This document shows, in pieces, positions 1 to 12,110 of a stretch of 64,000 nucleotides of DNA. A program made the position numbers and the translations under genes. The notes beneath the pieces were generated by a model. That model saw nothing but the letters and a program-made list of their open reading frames with translations, made no database searches and was not told the origin of the DNA. The number at the start of each line of letters is the position of its first letter. Positions within the stretch are counted from its first letter, which is position 1. Origin of the DNA: Lachnospiraceae bacterium (GTDB taxonomy: Bacteria; Bacillota; Clostridia; Lachnospirales; Lachnospiraceae); the NCBI GenBank assembly GCA_022794255.1, contig JAAWEL010000057.1, positions 1 through 64,000 of the forward strand, given 5' to 3'.

Positions 1-64
1 AAACACTGTTCAATCTTCTGTTTTCAAGGTCCTCTCTGTTGGCTTCCTCAGCAGCAACTCGTTT

Positions 65-93
65 ATCTTAACATACTCTGCAAAGTTTGTCAA
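65..93 (-). promoter_or_regulatory. strong sigma-A promoter, probably for an rRNA operon off the left edge
   Basis: Reading the minus strand there is TTGACA (88-93), a 17-base spacer and TAAGAT (65-70). Downstream, towards the left edge, comes the segment GACCTTGAAAAC, which resembles leader/spacer sequence of Firmicutes rRNA operons. The rRNA gene itself is not in the window, so the target is inferred. Confidence 0.65.
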
Positions 94-180
94 CAACTTT
101 TTTCATCTTTTTTTATTTTTTATTTTGACTTAAAATTCAGTCTCATAACTCGATGAAAAAAGGAATCATTTGGAATAGAG

Positions 181-268
181 CGGAGAAAGAGGGATTTGAA
201 CCCTCGCGCCGGTTGCCCGACCTACACCCTTAGCAGGGGCGCCTCTTCGGCCTCTTGAGTATTTCTCC
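181..268 (-). tRNA. tRNA-Ser (anticodon GCU)
   Basis: The minus strand folds as a class II tRNA of 88 nt. The acceptor arm pairs GGAGAAA with TTTCTCC plus a G discriminator, the T arm is GAGGG-TTCAAAT-CCCTC, there is a long variable arm, and the anticodon loop CTGCTAA gives GCU (bases 232-234). CCA is not encoded. A weak 4-bp stem followed by A/T-rich sequence at about 127-142 may end the transcript. Confidence 0.95.
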
Positions 269-326
269 GAATAACTTATTCCTTATGATTACGTTTGAAA
301 CATCTTTGTTCCGAAACGCATAGCCC

Positions 327-355
327 ATTATAATTGAAAAATCAAAGCTTGTCAA
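327..355 (-). promoter_or_regulatory. consensus sigma-A promoter of tRNA-Ser
   Basis: On the minus strand: TTGACA (350-355), 17-base spacer, TATAAT (327-332), about 58 bases before the tRNA 5' end. The rest of 356-571 is very A/T-rich, and I see no gene or clear terminator there. Confidence 0.85.
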
Positions 356-571
356 CCCATATTTTTCATCATTTTTCTATTTTTTTCTTCTATACTAAAT
401 ATTGCTTTATTATCTATTTTTCTTCTATATATAGATTCTTATAATCCTAATATATTTACCATATAATCACCACTACCTAAATCTCTCCCACTCTCCTTAG
501 CGTAAAAGCAGAATTTAAAGTTTCTCTATAATATACAAATATAACAGAAAAAACGGCATCGGACTATCTTT

Positions 572-1120
572 CTATCTCTTATACGCTTCCACCGCTGTCT
601 CATACAAATTGTTTCCCTCTGAATCAATCACAACCACAACCGGAAAATCTTTCACCTCCAGCTTTCTTACAGCCTCTGTTCCTAAATCTTCATAAGCAAC
701 TACCTGAGAAGAGAGGATTCTTTTAGAAAGCAAAGCCCCTGCTCCCCCTACTGCTGCAAAATACACCGATCCATTACGGACAATTGCATCTATAACTTCC
801 TGACTCCTCTTTCCCTTTCCGATCATAGCTCCCAAACCAAGATCTAAAAGCCGCGGGGTATATCGATCCATACGGCTGGCTGTAGTGGGACCTGCTGAAC
901 CAATAGAACGTCCCTCTCTGGCTGGAGATGGCCCCATATAATAGATAATATTTCCAGATATACTCACTGGAAGTGCTTCCCCTTTATTCAGGGATTCTTC
1001 CATTCTTTTATGGGCAGCATCCCTTGCTGTATAAATCGTTCCTGTCAGAAATACATAATCACCAACTTTTAAACTGGCAGCATCTTTCTTACTTATGGGT
1101 GTCTTTATTCTCTTATCCAT
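572..1120 (-). CDS. class I fumarate hydratase (or tartrate dehydratase), beta subunit
   Basis: About 182 residues, matching the C-terminal (beta) half of iron-sulfur class I fumarases, which interconvert fumarate and malate. The segment around GPTTASRMDRYTP and the motif MIGKG are typical of the swivelling beta domain that helps bind substrate. I chose the ATG at 1118-1120 because GGAGAA lies just upstream; a longer frame with an alternative start would overlap the alpha subunit. It begins 16 bases after the alpha-subunit stop, so the two are co-translated as a heteromer. L(+)-tartrate dehydratase subunits have the same architecture and cannot be excluded. Confidence 0.88.
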   Translation of the reverse strand: MDKRIKTPISKKDAASLKVGDYVFLTGTIYTARDAAHKRMEESLNKGEALPVSISGNIIYYMGPSPAREGRSIGSAGPTTASRMDRYTPRLLDLGLGAMIGKGKRSQEVIDAIVRNGSVYFAAVGGAGALLSKRILSSQVVAYEDLGTEAVRKLEVKDFPVVVVIDSEGNNLYETAVEAYKR

Positions 1121-1136
1121 CAATATTCTCCAATTT

Positions 1137-1979
1137 TTATAATATTCTGTGAGCGTGGCGATTAACATGACAACATATATTTACAGCTACAGGAAGTCCA
1201 GCTATATGAGTTGGATAAGTTTCAATATTAACAGAAAGCGCTGTGACAGTTCCTCCCAGACCGCCTGGACCGATCCCAAGATTATTAATCTTTTCCACCA
1301 TCTCTTTTTCTAAATTCTGAACATAGGGAATTGCATTCTTCTCTTTTAAGTCTCTTGTCAATGCATGCTTGGCCATCATTGCACATTTTTCAAAAGTTCC
1401 TCCAATTCCCACACCAATCACCATTGGAGGACATGCATTGGGACCTGCATCTTTCACTGCCGTGAGAATCGCTTCCTTCACCCCTTCAATCCCATCTGCA
1501 GGCTTTAGCATAAATATTCTACTCATATTTTCACTTCCAAAGCCTTTAGGAGCTACAATAATATCGACTTGATCTCCTGGAACAATCTCACAGTGAAGAA
1601 CTGCAGGCGTGTTATCCTTTGTATTTTCCCTCTCAATCGGATCCTTTACCACTGACTTTCTTAGATATCCACAGGTATATCCATCCCGGACTCCCTGATT
1701 GATGGCATCTGTCAGATCACCGCCCTCAATATGTACATCCTGGCCAATTTTTAGAAAAACCACAGCCATACCGGTATCCTGACAAATCGGAATCATATCT
1801 TCACCAGCAATTTTAAGATTTTCCTTCAATTGATCCAATATCTGTTTTCCCAAAGGAGATTTTTCTTTTTCTATAGAATTTTCAAATGCTTCTCTCATAT
1901 CCTGTGACAAAAAATGATTTGCCTCAATACACATCTCGCTGATATTTTTTGTTATCTCTGCTGCCTGTATCAGTCTCAA
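1137..1979 (-). CDS. class I fumarate hydratase (or tartrate dehydratase), alpha subunit
   Basis: 280 residues carrying the [4Fe-4S]-binding half of a class I hydro-lyase. Candidate cluster cysteines lie in CQDTG (about residue 66), in GPNACPP and near the C-terminus (ICCHVNRH). The start is TTG at 1977-1979, preceded by AGGAGG with a 7-base spacer; no in-frame ATG nearby has a comparable site. It lies downstream of gyrA on the same strand, with the gyrA terminator between them. It forms a pair with the beta subunit. Oxygen-labile enzymes of this class fit an anaerobe. Confidence 0.88.
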   Translation of the reverse strand: MRLIQAAEITKNISEMCIEANHFLSQDMREAFENSIEKEKSPLGKQILDQLKENLKIAGEDMIPICQDTGMAVVFLKIGQDVHIEGGDLTDAINQGVRDGYTCGYLRKSVVKDPIERENTKDNTPAVLHCEIVPGDQVDIIVAPKGFGSENMSRIFMLKPADGIEGVKEAILTAVKDAGPNACPPMVIGVGIGGTFEKCAMMAKHALTRDLKEKNAIPYVQNLEKEMVEKINNLGIGPGGLGGTVTALSVNIETYPTHIAGLPVAVNICCHVNRHAHRIL

Positions 1980-2013
1980 TGAATTCCCTCCTGACTTTTA
2001 TTGATATAAGGCA

Positions 2014-2057
2014 TAAAAAGCGGATCATTTTTATAAATATTTTTGATCCGCTTTTTT
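2014..2057 (-). terminator. gyrA terminator
   Basis: The stem AAAAAGCGGATCA / TGATCCGCTTTTT spans the gap between the gyrA stop and the fumarase alpha gene. It is A-rich on one side and T-rich on the other, so it could work in either direction. Only about 35 bases remain to the fumarase start, so the fumarase may depend on read-through or on a promoter I could not identify. Confidence 0.75.
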
Positions 2058-2067
2058 GCTTAATACT

Positions 2068-4590
2068 TTATTCCTCTGTTTTCTCTTCTTCAGAAGGATC
2101 TTCAAGATCTAACTCTTCGATTCCGTCACCTTCTGATTTCTTTCCGTCATCCCGAACCTTGGCAATACTAGCTACTTGTACATCCGATTCCTGAGCAATA
2201 TCCATCAGTTTAACCCCAGAGGTATTGCGACCGATTATAGAAATATCATCTACAGAAATACGGATCACAATTCCCTCTGTGGTGATAATCATAATATCAT
2301 GATCGTCATGAACCAACTTTGCTCCCACAAGATCTCCTGTTTTTTCTGTAATCTTATAACAAAGAATTCCTTTTCCCCCACGATTCTGGCAGGTAAATTC
2401 CTCAATAGGAGTCCGCTTTCCCATACCATTGGCTGATACCACAAGCATACATTCTCCCTGAGTATGCATCTGCATAGCTACCACTTGATCTCCCTCATTA
2501 AGCTTCATTCCAATGACACCAATAGAAACTCTGCCTGTGATACGCACATCTGTCTCATGAAAGCGGATACATTGACCCTTTTTCGTTACCAGGAAAATAT
2601 CCTTCTCATTATCTGTAGCTTTTACCTCTATTAACTCATCTCCATCCCGAAGCACAATAGCCTGAAGTCCATTTTTTCGGACATTTTCATACTCACGGAT
2701 CGGAGTTCTCTTAACCATACCATTTTTTGTAGCCATAAAAAGAAAATCTTTGTCATCATACTTTTTAACTGGAATAATCGCATTGATTTTTTCATCCGGC
2801 TGAAGCTGAATCAGATTTATGATGGCAGTTCCCCTGGCTGTCCGGCTTCCCTCCGGAATCGCATAAGCCTTCAAACGATATGCTCTTCCTTTATTGGTAA
2901 AGAACATAATATAATTATGATTATAAGTCAAAATCAGATCTTCAATGTAATCCTCATCGATAATCTGCATTCCCTTGATTCCCTTTCCACCACGATTCTG
3001 ACTCTTAAAATTATCCACACTCATACGTTTGATATACCCAAGCTTTGTCATAGCCACAATGGTTCTCTCATTGGGAATCAGATCTTCCATGGACATATCA
3101 TATTCATCAAATCCAATAGAGGTTTTTCTGTCATCTCCATATTTCCCAGAAATAACAAGAATCTCTTCTCTTATTACACCTAAAAGCTTTTTTTCATCTG
3201 CCAAAATCGCTTTTAACTCCTCAATCCGAACCATCAGCTCATTATATTCATTTTCAAGCCTTCCCCGCTCCAAACCAGTCAGAGCTCTCAATCGCATGTC
3301 TACAATGGCCTGGGCCTGAACATCGCTTAAACCAAATCGTTCCATTAACTGAGTCTTGGCGATTTGAACTGTATCAGATCCACGGATAATCCGGATTACC
3401 TCATCAATGTGATCCAGAGCAATCAATAATCCCTGCAAAATATGGGCCCGCTCTTCCGCCTTATTCAAATCATATCTGGTACGGCGGGTCACAACATCTT
3501 CCTGATGCTTTATATAATACTTCAGCATATCAAGAAGATTTAATACCTTAGGCTCATTATTTACAAGAGACAGCATAATAACTCCAAAGGTATCCTGAAG
3601 CTGCGTATGCTTATAAAGCTGATTTAAAATCACACTGGCATTTACATCCCGGCGCAGCTCTATAACTACCCGCATACCCTGACGGTCTGATTCATCCCTC
3701 AGATCTGTGATTCCATCTACTCTCTTTTCTTTTACTAAATCCGCAATCTTTTCAATCAGCCTCGCCTTATTGACAAGATAGGGAAGCTCTGTAATGATGA
3801 TCCGACTTTTCCCATTAGGCAGAGTCTCTATATCTGAAACGGCACGAACTCTTAGCTTTCCGCGCCCAGTCCGATATGCCTCCTCAATTCCTGCCTTACC
3901 CAAAATGGTTGCCCCTGTTGGGAAATCAGGCCCTTTTATGATTTCAAGAATCTCCTCAATAGAAGTCTCTCTGTCTTCTGTCACCCGATTATCAATAATA
4001 CGCACAACAGCAGCAATCACTTCTCTCAAATTGTGAGGAGGTATATTAGTAGCCATTCCCACTGCGATACCAGTCGTACCATTGACAAGCAAATTAGGAT
4101 ATCTGGATGGAAGTACAGTCGGCTCCTTCTCTGTCTCATCAAAGTTTGGAACAAAATCCACCGTATCTTTATTGATATCTGCCAGCATTTCCATGGAAAT
4201 TTTGCTTAAACGAGCTTCCGTATAACGCATCGCCGCCGCTCCGTCCCCATCCACAGATCCAAAATTACCATGACCGTCTACCAAAGGATAGCGGGTGGAC
4301 CACTCCTGGGCCATATTCACCAAGGCTCCATAGATAGAACTGTCGCCGTGGGGATGATATTTACCCATAGTATCACCTACAATACGGGCACATTTTCTAT
4401 GAGGTTTATCTGGTCCGTTATTTAATTCGATCATGGAATAGAGAACCCGGCGCTGAACAGGCTTTAGTCCATCTCTTACATCCGGAAGGGCACGGGCAGC
4501 AATCACACTCATGGCGTAGTCAATATAAGATTTCTCCATGGTAGATTTTAAATCTATATCATGCACTTTATCAAAAACATTTGGTTCCAT
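2068..4590 (-). CDS. gyrA: DNA gyrase subunit A
   Basis: 840 residues, normal length for GyrA, the breakage-rejoining subunit of the A2B2 gyrase that adds negative supercoils. The active-site tyrosine is Tyr123 ([11 protein letters not shown]). The quinolone region reads HGDSSIYG (residues 81-88). The GyrA box QNRGGKG starts the C-terminal beta-pinwheel, and a second QNRGGKG occurs later. The tail is strongly acidic (about the last 25 residues). The ATG has GGAGAA upstream. It is next to gyrB on the same strand, 71 bases downstream. The residue equivalent to E. coli Asp87 is Gly88 (see findings). Confidence 0.98.
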   Translation of the reverse strand: MEPNVFDKVHDIDLKSTMEKSYIDYAMSVIAARALPDVRDGLKPVQRRVLYSMIELNNGPDKPHRKCARIVGDTMGKYHPHGDSSIYGALVNMAQEWSTRYPLVDGHGNFGSVDGDGAAAMRYTEARLSKISMEMLADINKDTVDFVPNFDETEKEPTVLPSRYPNLLVNGTTGIAVGMATNIPPHNLREVIAAVVRIIDNRVTEDRETSIEEILEIIKGPDFPTGATILGKAGIEEAYRTGRGKLRVRAVSDIETLPNGKSRIIITELPYLVNKARLIEKIADLVKEKRVDGITDLRDESDRQGMRVVIELRRDVNASVILNQLYKHTQLQDTFGVIMLSLVNNEPKVLNLLDMLKYYIKHQEDVVTRRTRYDLNKAEERAHILQGLLIALDHIDEVIRIIRGSDTVQIAKTQLMERFGLSDVQAQAIVDMRLRALTGLERGRLENEYNELMVRIEELKAILADEKKLLGVIREEILVISGKYGDDRKTSIGFDEYDMSMEDLIPNERTIVAMTKLGYIKRMSVDNFKSQNRGGKGIKGMQIIDEDYIEDLILTYNHNYIMFFTNKGRAYRLKAYAIPEGSRTARGTAIINLIQLQPDEKINAIIPVKKYDDKDFLFMATKNGMVKRTPIREYENVRKNGLQAIVLRDGDELIEVKATDNEKDIFLVTKKGQCIRFHETDVRITGRVSIGVIGMKLNEGDQVVAMQMHTQGECMLVVSANGMGKRTPIEEFTCQNRGGKGILCYKITEKTGDLVGAKLVHDDHDIMIITTEGIVIRISVDDISIIGRNTSGVKLMDIAQESDVQVASIAKVRDDGKKSEGDGIEELDLEDPSEEEKTEE

Positions 4591-4661
4591 ACTATTCTCC
4601 TTACCTTTGTCTGTTACAATTCAGACTCCTTCACTGTAACCTTTGTTCCAAGCCTATAAAA

Positions 4662-7698
<3,037 letters not shown>

Positions 7699-7701
7699 TA
7701 T

Positions 7702-7911
7702 TTACCCTTCAATCTTAATGGACCTTCCATCATAAGTAACCACGTCTCCATGATAAAGCTTTTTCCCCCTCTGCAGTTCTTCTTTTCCATTGACCTGCAC
7801 CTGCCCATCGCCGATTATAAATTTAGCCTCCACACCGGAATCACACATTCCTGATAGCTTTAATGCCTGTCCCAGCTTAATATAATCATCCTTTATTCTG
7901 ATTATTTCCAT
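7702..7911 (-). CDS. yaaA: S4-domain RNA-binding protein YaaA/RlbA type
   Basis: 69 residues, almost entirely one S4 RNA-binding fold (IKLGQALKLSGMCDSGVEAK, then a GDGQVQVNG turn). It always sits between dnaN and recF in Firmicutes and is thought to act on ribosomes or rRNA. I prefer the ATG at 7909-7911, which has AAAGGG a few bases upstream, over a TTG five codons earlier. Confidence 0.93.
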   Translation of the reverse strand: MEIIRIKDDYIKLGQALKLSGMCDSGVEAKFIIGDGQVQVNGKEELQRGKKLYHGDVVTYDGRSIKIEG

Positions 7912-7934
7912 TATTTTCCCTTTCAAACATACTA

Positions 7935-9050
7935 TCAGTCTTCTGCTATAAAATTCACCGGAAGAATCAGATAAATATAATTTCCGGCATCATCCTTAAT
8001 AAAACAGGGAGATTTTGGATTCAACATATATATATCTACTTCTTCATCATCAATGACCCGAAGAGCATCCAATAAAAATTTAGGATTAAAGGCAATCATA
8101 ATATCATCGCCGGTTTTTTGGGAACTCACATCTGCATTCATGGAACCAAAGGAAGATCTTATTTTCATATTAACATTATTTTCTTCTATTTTCAGTATGA
8201 TCGGCTTGCGGTCATTATCCCGAATCATGATCATAGCCCGGTCAATATTATCCATAAAAGATCTTTTATTAATCTTTACATGAGTTTTATAATCATTAGA
8301 CAGCATGTGGTCAATCTTAAAATACTCTCCTTCAATCAAGCGGGAAACCACTCTGGAATTATCAAACTCAAATAAAACGTGATTTTTGCTGAAATATATT
8401 AATACCTCTTTTTCATTATCACCTGTAAGGATCTTGCTTACCTCAGAAAGAGTTTTTCCAGGAATAATAACCTTTTGATTTTCATAGTTGTGTTTCAAAA
8501 GAATATTACGGATTGAGATCCGATGTCCATCTAAAGAAACGATTTTCAGTACATTATCTCTGACCTCCAAAAGCTCTCCTCCCATCATTTTATTGCTGTC
8601 ATTTGGAGCTATGGAGAAGATTGTTTGTCTTACTGCTTCCTTTAAGGAAAATTGAGATAGACAAATATACTGGTCTTTTTCTATAAAAGGAAGATAACTA
8701 AATTCCTGAGGATCCCGCCCTAGTATTTTAAATAAAGAATTATCGCATTCAATAGTAGTATTAAATCTTTCATCAGACATGATGGTTACATCTGAATCAC
8801 TGTCCGGCAATTTGCGGATAATATCAGAAAATATCTTGGCTTCTAAGGCAATGGTTCCCCGTTCTAAAATATCTCCTTCTACCTTTGTCTCAATCCCTAA
8901 TTCCATATCATTGCCAGTCAGACGGATCTCATCAGAGGAGGCATCAATCAGAATACACTCTAATATATTCATAGTTGTTTTAGAGGGAATTGCTTTTGAT
9001 ACAATATTGATTCCATTCATTAATGAATCTTTCTGAAATATAAGTTTCAT
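7935..9050 (-). CDS. dnaN: DNA polymerase III beta subunit (sliding clamp)
   Basis: 371 residues, standard beta-clamp length with three repeated clamp domains. It begins MKLIFQKDSLMNGINIVSKAIP and ends YLILPVNF, as in the family. It encircles DNA as a dimer and tethers PolC/DnaE; the C-terminal residues line the clamp-binding pocket. The ATG has AGAAAGGA upstream. It is separated from dnaA by a 331-base region holding DnaA boxes. Confidence 0.98.
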   Translation of the reverse strand: MKLIFQKDSLMNGINIVSKAIPSKTTMNILECILIDASSDEIRLTGNDMELGIETKVEGDILERGTIALEAKIFSDIIRKLPDSDSDVTIMSDERFNTTIECDNSLFKILGRDPQEFSYLPFIEKDQYICLSQFSLKEAVRQTIFSIAPNDSNKMMGGELLEVRDNVLKIVSLDGHRISIRNILLKHNYENQKVIIPGKTLSEVSKILTGDNEKEVLIYFSKNHVLFEFDNSRVVSRLIEGEYFKIDHMLSNDYKTHVKINKRSFMDNIDRAMIMIRDNDRKPIILKIEENNVNMKIRSSFGSMNADVSSQKTGDDIMIAFNPKFLLDALRVIDDEEVDIYMLNPKSPCFIKDDAGNYIYLILPVNFIAED

Positions 9051-9234
9051 GTTGATAAGTTCCTTTCTGTTTAATAAGCAGTTTACAGAGATATATAAAT
9101 AATAAAATTTCGCCGTAATCGTAGTAGGGGCTGTTAATTTGTGTAAAACTTGATTTTTCCTTTAAAATAAGGACAAATCGTGTGTTAAAAAGTATGTTGA
9201 AAACCATTCTGAAGCTATGGGTAAATCTGACAGG

Positions 9235-9329
9235 TTTTCCACATAATATAAAGTTGTTGAGAAATTACTGGAAATCCGAATAAGTTATCCACAGAAAAAT
9301 GCCACTTTTCCACAAAAAAATGTGAATAA
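9235..9329. other. oriC, dnaA-dnaN side: DnaA-box cluster
   Basis: The dnaA-dnaN spacer (9051-9381) has no gene. It contains two consensus DnaA boxes, TTATCCACA (9285-9293, plus) and TTATTCACA (9321-9329, minus strand), with TTTTCCACA variants at 9235-9243 and 9306-9314. The A/T-rich part towards dnaN is a candidate unwinding region. I could not identify a convincing DnaA-trio array. Confidence 0.8.
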
Positions 9330-9381
9330 CTTTTTTAGCCCATAAGTTCTTGTATTTATTGGATTTCTGATAATAAAAGGC

Positions 9382-10755
9382 CTATTTTGGACTAAGTTTC
9401 TTCTTTAAGATATCCACAGTGTTTTGAAGCGTTGGTGTTTTTTCAATATCCTTTGAAATTTTTTCAATTCCATGAATAATTGTGGTGTGATCTCTTCCAC
9501 CCATGGCTTTTCCAATCTCCTGCAAAGGAACATCTGTCATATTACGGCACAAATACATGGCAATCTGTCTCGGATAGACGATCTCTTTACTTCTCTTTTG
9601 AGATAAAAGGTCCAGTGTAGTCAGATTGTAATGTTCAGCCACAACTTGAATGATCAGTTCCGGAGTGATTTTTTGGATTCCGCCGGGAGATATAATATCC
9701 TTTAAGGCTTCCTCTGCCATAGAGAGGGTGATCTCTTTGTGATGATTTAACTTGGAAAAAGCTACAATCTTAGTCAATGCCCCTTCCAGCTCACGGATGT
9801 TGGATTTGATGTTGGTGGCAATGTATTTGATCACCTCATTGTCAATATTATAGCCTTCTAGCTCTTCCTTTTTGCGGAGGATTGCCATTCGGGTCTCATA
9901 GTCAGGAGACTGGATATCTACGGTCAATCCCCATTCAAAGCGGGAACGAAGACGTTCCTCTAAAGTCTCAATATCCTTCGGCGGCTTATCTGAGGAGATG
10001 ATAATTTGTTTTTTTGATTCATATAAAGCATTAAAGGTGTGGAAAAATTCTTCCTGAGTGCTTTCCTTACCAATGATAAACTGGATATCATCGATGAGAA
10101 GAATATCATTATTACGATATTTTTCTCTAAATTCTGTGGTTGAAATATTGTTTTTATTCCGAATCGCGTCAATCAGCTCATTGGTGAACTTTTCTGAGGT
10201 CACATAGAGAATTTTTGCTTTTGGGTTATTTTTCAGAATAAAATTAGCAATGGAGTGCATAAGGTGGGTTTTTCCCAATCCTACGCCTCCATAAATAAAT
10301 AGAGGGTTGTAAATTTCACCAGGGGATTCCGCAACAGCGAGAGAAGCAGCATGGGCCAGGTTGTTGTTGGCTCCGACAACGAAGGTGTCGAAAGTGTATT
10401 TTGGATTCAAATTGGCATTTTGCAAAGCTTCTTGGCTTATTTTTCCTTTGTTGGTGCGGATAAGCTGGTTGTTTTTGGAGGGTTCCTCCTTGATTTGGTC
10501 CTCCACAATAAATTCGATCTCACATTTGATGCCAGTGATCTCTTCTATAGCAATTTTCAGGAGGAAGCTGTATTTTTTTTTCATGTAGCCAACAAAATTG
10601 GCGTCCGGAACAATAAGCCGGACTATGTTGCCTGGTTCCAGGTCATACAGATGCATAGGAACCAGCCATGTTTTAAATGAAACATCGGATATATCGTGTT
10701 CTTCTTTTAAATAATGTAAGATATCATCCCATTTAGCCCTCAGTGTTTCTAACAT
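9382..10755 (-). CDS. dnaA: chromosomal replication initiator DnaA
   Basis: 457 residues. Domain I is about 1-85. The AAA+ ATPase follows, with Walker A GGVGLGKTH at 155-163 and Walker B ILLIDDIQFI. The C-terminal DNA-binding domain carries the signature MGGRDHTTIIHGIEK. It binds the DnaA boxes on both sides of the gene and melts the origin. The ATG has AGGAGA upstream. The 5' untranslated region of about 95 bases contains two DnaA-box variants, which suggests self-regulation. Confidence 0.99.
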   Translation of the reverse strand: MLETLRAKWDDILHYLKEEHDISDVSFKTWLVPMHLYDLEPGNIVRLIVPDANFVGYMKKKYSFLLKIAIEEITGIKCEIEFIVEDQIKEEPSKNNQLIRTNKGKISQEALQNANLNPKYTFDTFVVGANNNLAHAASLAVAESPGEIYNPLFIYGGVGLGKTHLMHSIANFILKNNPKAKILYVTSEKFTNELIDAIRNKNNISTTEFREKYRNNDILLIDDIQFIIGKESTQEEFFHTFNALYESKKQIIISSDKPPKDIETLEERLRSRFEWGLTVDIQSPDYETRMAILRKKEELEGYNIDNEVIKYIATNIKSNIRELEGALTKIVAFSKLNHHKEITLSMAEEALKDIISPGGIQKITPELIIQVVAEHYNLTTLDLLSQKRSKEIVYPRQIAMYLCRNMTDVPLQEIGKAMGGRDHTTIIHGIEKISKDIEKTPTLQNTVDILKKKLSPK

Positions 10756-10803
10756 CTTCTGATCTCCTGATTTCTATGTATAAATTGTGTGATGTGAACA
10801 TCT

Positions 10804-10962
10804 TGTGGATATCCTTATTTGTTATGTGGATACGCAAAGGAACCCAATCTACATATATTGTATACTAAAACGGATGGTTTTTCAACGAAAATAGTAAAAA
10901 GAAAAGAAAATTTGGAAAATTATCAACAAAGTTATCCACACATTGTGGATAACTTATTCACA
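10804..10962. other. oriC, upstream-of-dnaA DnaA-box cluster
   Basis: There are three consensus 9-mers in 31 bases: TTATCCACA (10932-10940, plus), its complement TGTGGATAA (10944-10952) and TTATTCACA (10954-10962, plus). Two near-boxes, TGTGGATAT (10804-10812) and TGTGGATAC (10825-10833), lie in the dnaA leader. Gene direction switches here. With the 9.3 kb cluster this gives a bipartite origin as in Bacillus. Confidence 0.88.
10857..10885 (-). promoter_or_regulatory. dnaA promoter
   Basis: On the minus strand: TTGAAA (10880-10885), 17-base spacer, TACAAT (10857-10862). Near DnaA boxes lie downstream in the leader and consensus boxes lie about 50 bases upstream. Confidence 0.65.
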
Positions 10963-10988
10963 TTGTAAACAGCTTTGGAAGGAAGAAC

Positions 10989-11017
10989 TTGACAAGAAAG
11001 AAGGAAACCGATAGTAT
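10989..11017 (+). promoter_or_regulatory. promoter of the ECF S-component gene
   Basis: TTGACA (10989-10994), 17-base spacer, TAGTAT (11012-11017). It lies 27 bases after the last DnaA box and 66 bases before the start codon. Confidence 0.65.
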
Positions 11018-11082
11018 ATACAGTGTAACTTTATAATAATGCATTGTATCTTATTTTTAAGAACAGTAGCAGGAGGTAAAAA

Positions 11083-11730
11083 ATGAATATGGAAAGAAAA
11101 GACACCCGTTGGCTTACCAGTGTCGCACTTATGATGGCGATTATTATCCTGTTGGCAAATACGCCTCTGGGAATGATTCAGCTTCCGATTATCAAGGCGA
11201 CAACTGTACACATTCCTGTTATCATTGGGGCAATCCTTTTGGGTCCTGTGGCAGGAGCAATTTTGGGAGCAGCTTTTGGAGTGTGTTCCCTGATCAGTAA
11301 TACTATGGCACCTACTTTATTATCTTTTGCCTTTTCTCCTTTTATGAGTATGAGCGGAATACCAGGGGCGATTAAGGCATTATGGATTTCTGTTGGATGT
11401 CGGGTAATGATCGGTGTGGTGTCAGGATGGTTTTGGATTTTTTTGAAAAAGCTGAATGTTCATAGAGTGGTTGCTCTCCCTGTCACAGGCTTTATAGGTT
11501 CCATGACTAATACGGTATTTGTTATGGGAAGTATTTATCTGCTTTTGGCTGGTGATTATGCTGTGGTTAAGTCAGTGGCTGTGGATGCTGTATGGGGGCT
11601 TGTGATGGGAACAGTTTTAGCTTCCGGAGTACCAGAGGCAATTGCGGCAGCGATTATTGTGGCCGTGGTGGGAGAGGCGATGTTTGCAGGTCTTAAGAGG
11701 AGAACCATGAGACGTTCGATACAAAATTAA
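11083..11730 (+). CDS. ECF transporter S component, possibly pantothenate
   Basis: 215 residues with about six hydrophobic segments. The pattern VHIPVIIGAILLGPVAGAILGAAFG is typical of substrate-binding S components of energy-coupling-factor vitamin transporters. These work with a shared EcfA-A'-T module, which is not in this window. The overall look is closest to the pantothenate (PanT-like) group I recall, but substrate cannot be read from sequence alone. AGGAGG lies 6 bases before the ATG. Its place beside the origin means high gene dosage in fast growth. Confidence 0.8.
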   Translation: MNMERKDTRWLTSVALMMAIIILLANTPLGMIQLPIIKATTVHIPVIIGAILLGPVAGAILGAAFGVCSLISNTMAPTLLSFAFSPFMSMSGIPGAIKALWISVGCRVMIGVVSGWFWIFLKKLNVHRVVALPVTGFIGSMTNTVFVMGSIYLLLAGDYAVVKSVAVDAVWGLVMGTVLASGVPEAIAAAIIVAVVGEAMFAGLKRRTMRRSIQN

Positions 11731-11787
11731 ACAGTTGTGGTTTGACAGAGAAGGCTGTAAAACAAAAGGTTTTTTAATGAAAAATGC

Positions 11788-11816
11788 TTGACGAAGCAGT
11801 GTGTTTTCTATATAAT
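11788..11816 (+). promoter_or_regulatory. rpmH promoter
   Basis: TTGACG (11788-11793), 17-base spacer, TATAAT (11811-11816), about 70 bases before rpmH RBS. Confidence 0.8.
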
Positions 11817-11895
11817 TGAAGAGATGCCAAATTGAAATCGTCAAATATAAAAGAATTCAGAAAAGATAAATGAATGGAAGAGGAGGTGCTATATT

Positions 11896-12030
11896 ATGAA
11901 GATGACTTTCCAGCCGAAAAACAGACAGAGGTCAAAGGTTCACGGCTTTCGTGCGAGAATGAGTACTCCAGGTGGAAGAAAAGTGTTGGCTTCCAGAAGA
12001 GCAAAGGGCAGAGCAAGATTATCTGCCTGA
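11896..12030 (+). CDS. rpmH: 50S ribosomal protein L34
   Basis: 44 residues, [14 protein letters not shown] at the start and [11 protein letters not shown] at the end: the conserved, very basic L34, the usual neighbour of rnpA. AGGAGG lies 9 bases before the ATG. It is short and is easily missed by length cut-offs. A hairpin follows it, so most transcripts probably end before rnpA. Confidence 0.98.
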   Translation: MKMTFQPKNRQRSKVHGFRARMSTPGGRKVLASRRAKGRARLSA

Positions 12031-12046
12031 TAGAGTTCGATGAATT

Positions 12047-12073
12047 AAGGTCACAAGAGATTGTGACCTTTTT
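12047..12073 (+). terminator. rpmH-rnpA attenuating terminator
   Basis: Perfect 10-bp stem AAGGTCACAA / TTGTGACCTT, loop GAGA, then a run of T. It lies between rpmH and rnpA and would make L34 mRNA exceed rnpA mRNA. Genes after it have no other obvious promoter, so read-through is expected. Confidence 0.8.
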
Positions 12074-12110
12074 GTAACTATTTTTACAAACTTATTTCAG
12101 AAAGATTGAT

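Noticed and set aside
127-142. Possible terminator after tRNA-Ser (GACT...AGTC with T/A-rich flank)
   Set aside because: Only a 4-bp stem; too weak to list as a separate feature.
9116-9130. GTAGTAG repeat as a DnaA-trio unwinding element
   Set aside because: Only two trios and not next to a DnaA box; chance level in this composition.
11874-12077. 67-residue open frame over rpmH
   Set aside because: It is an out-of-frame shadow of L34, which has the proper ribosome site and conserved sequence.
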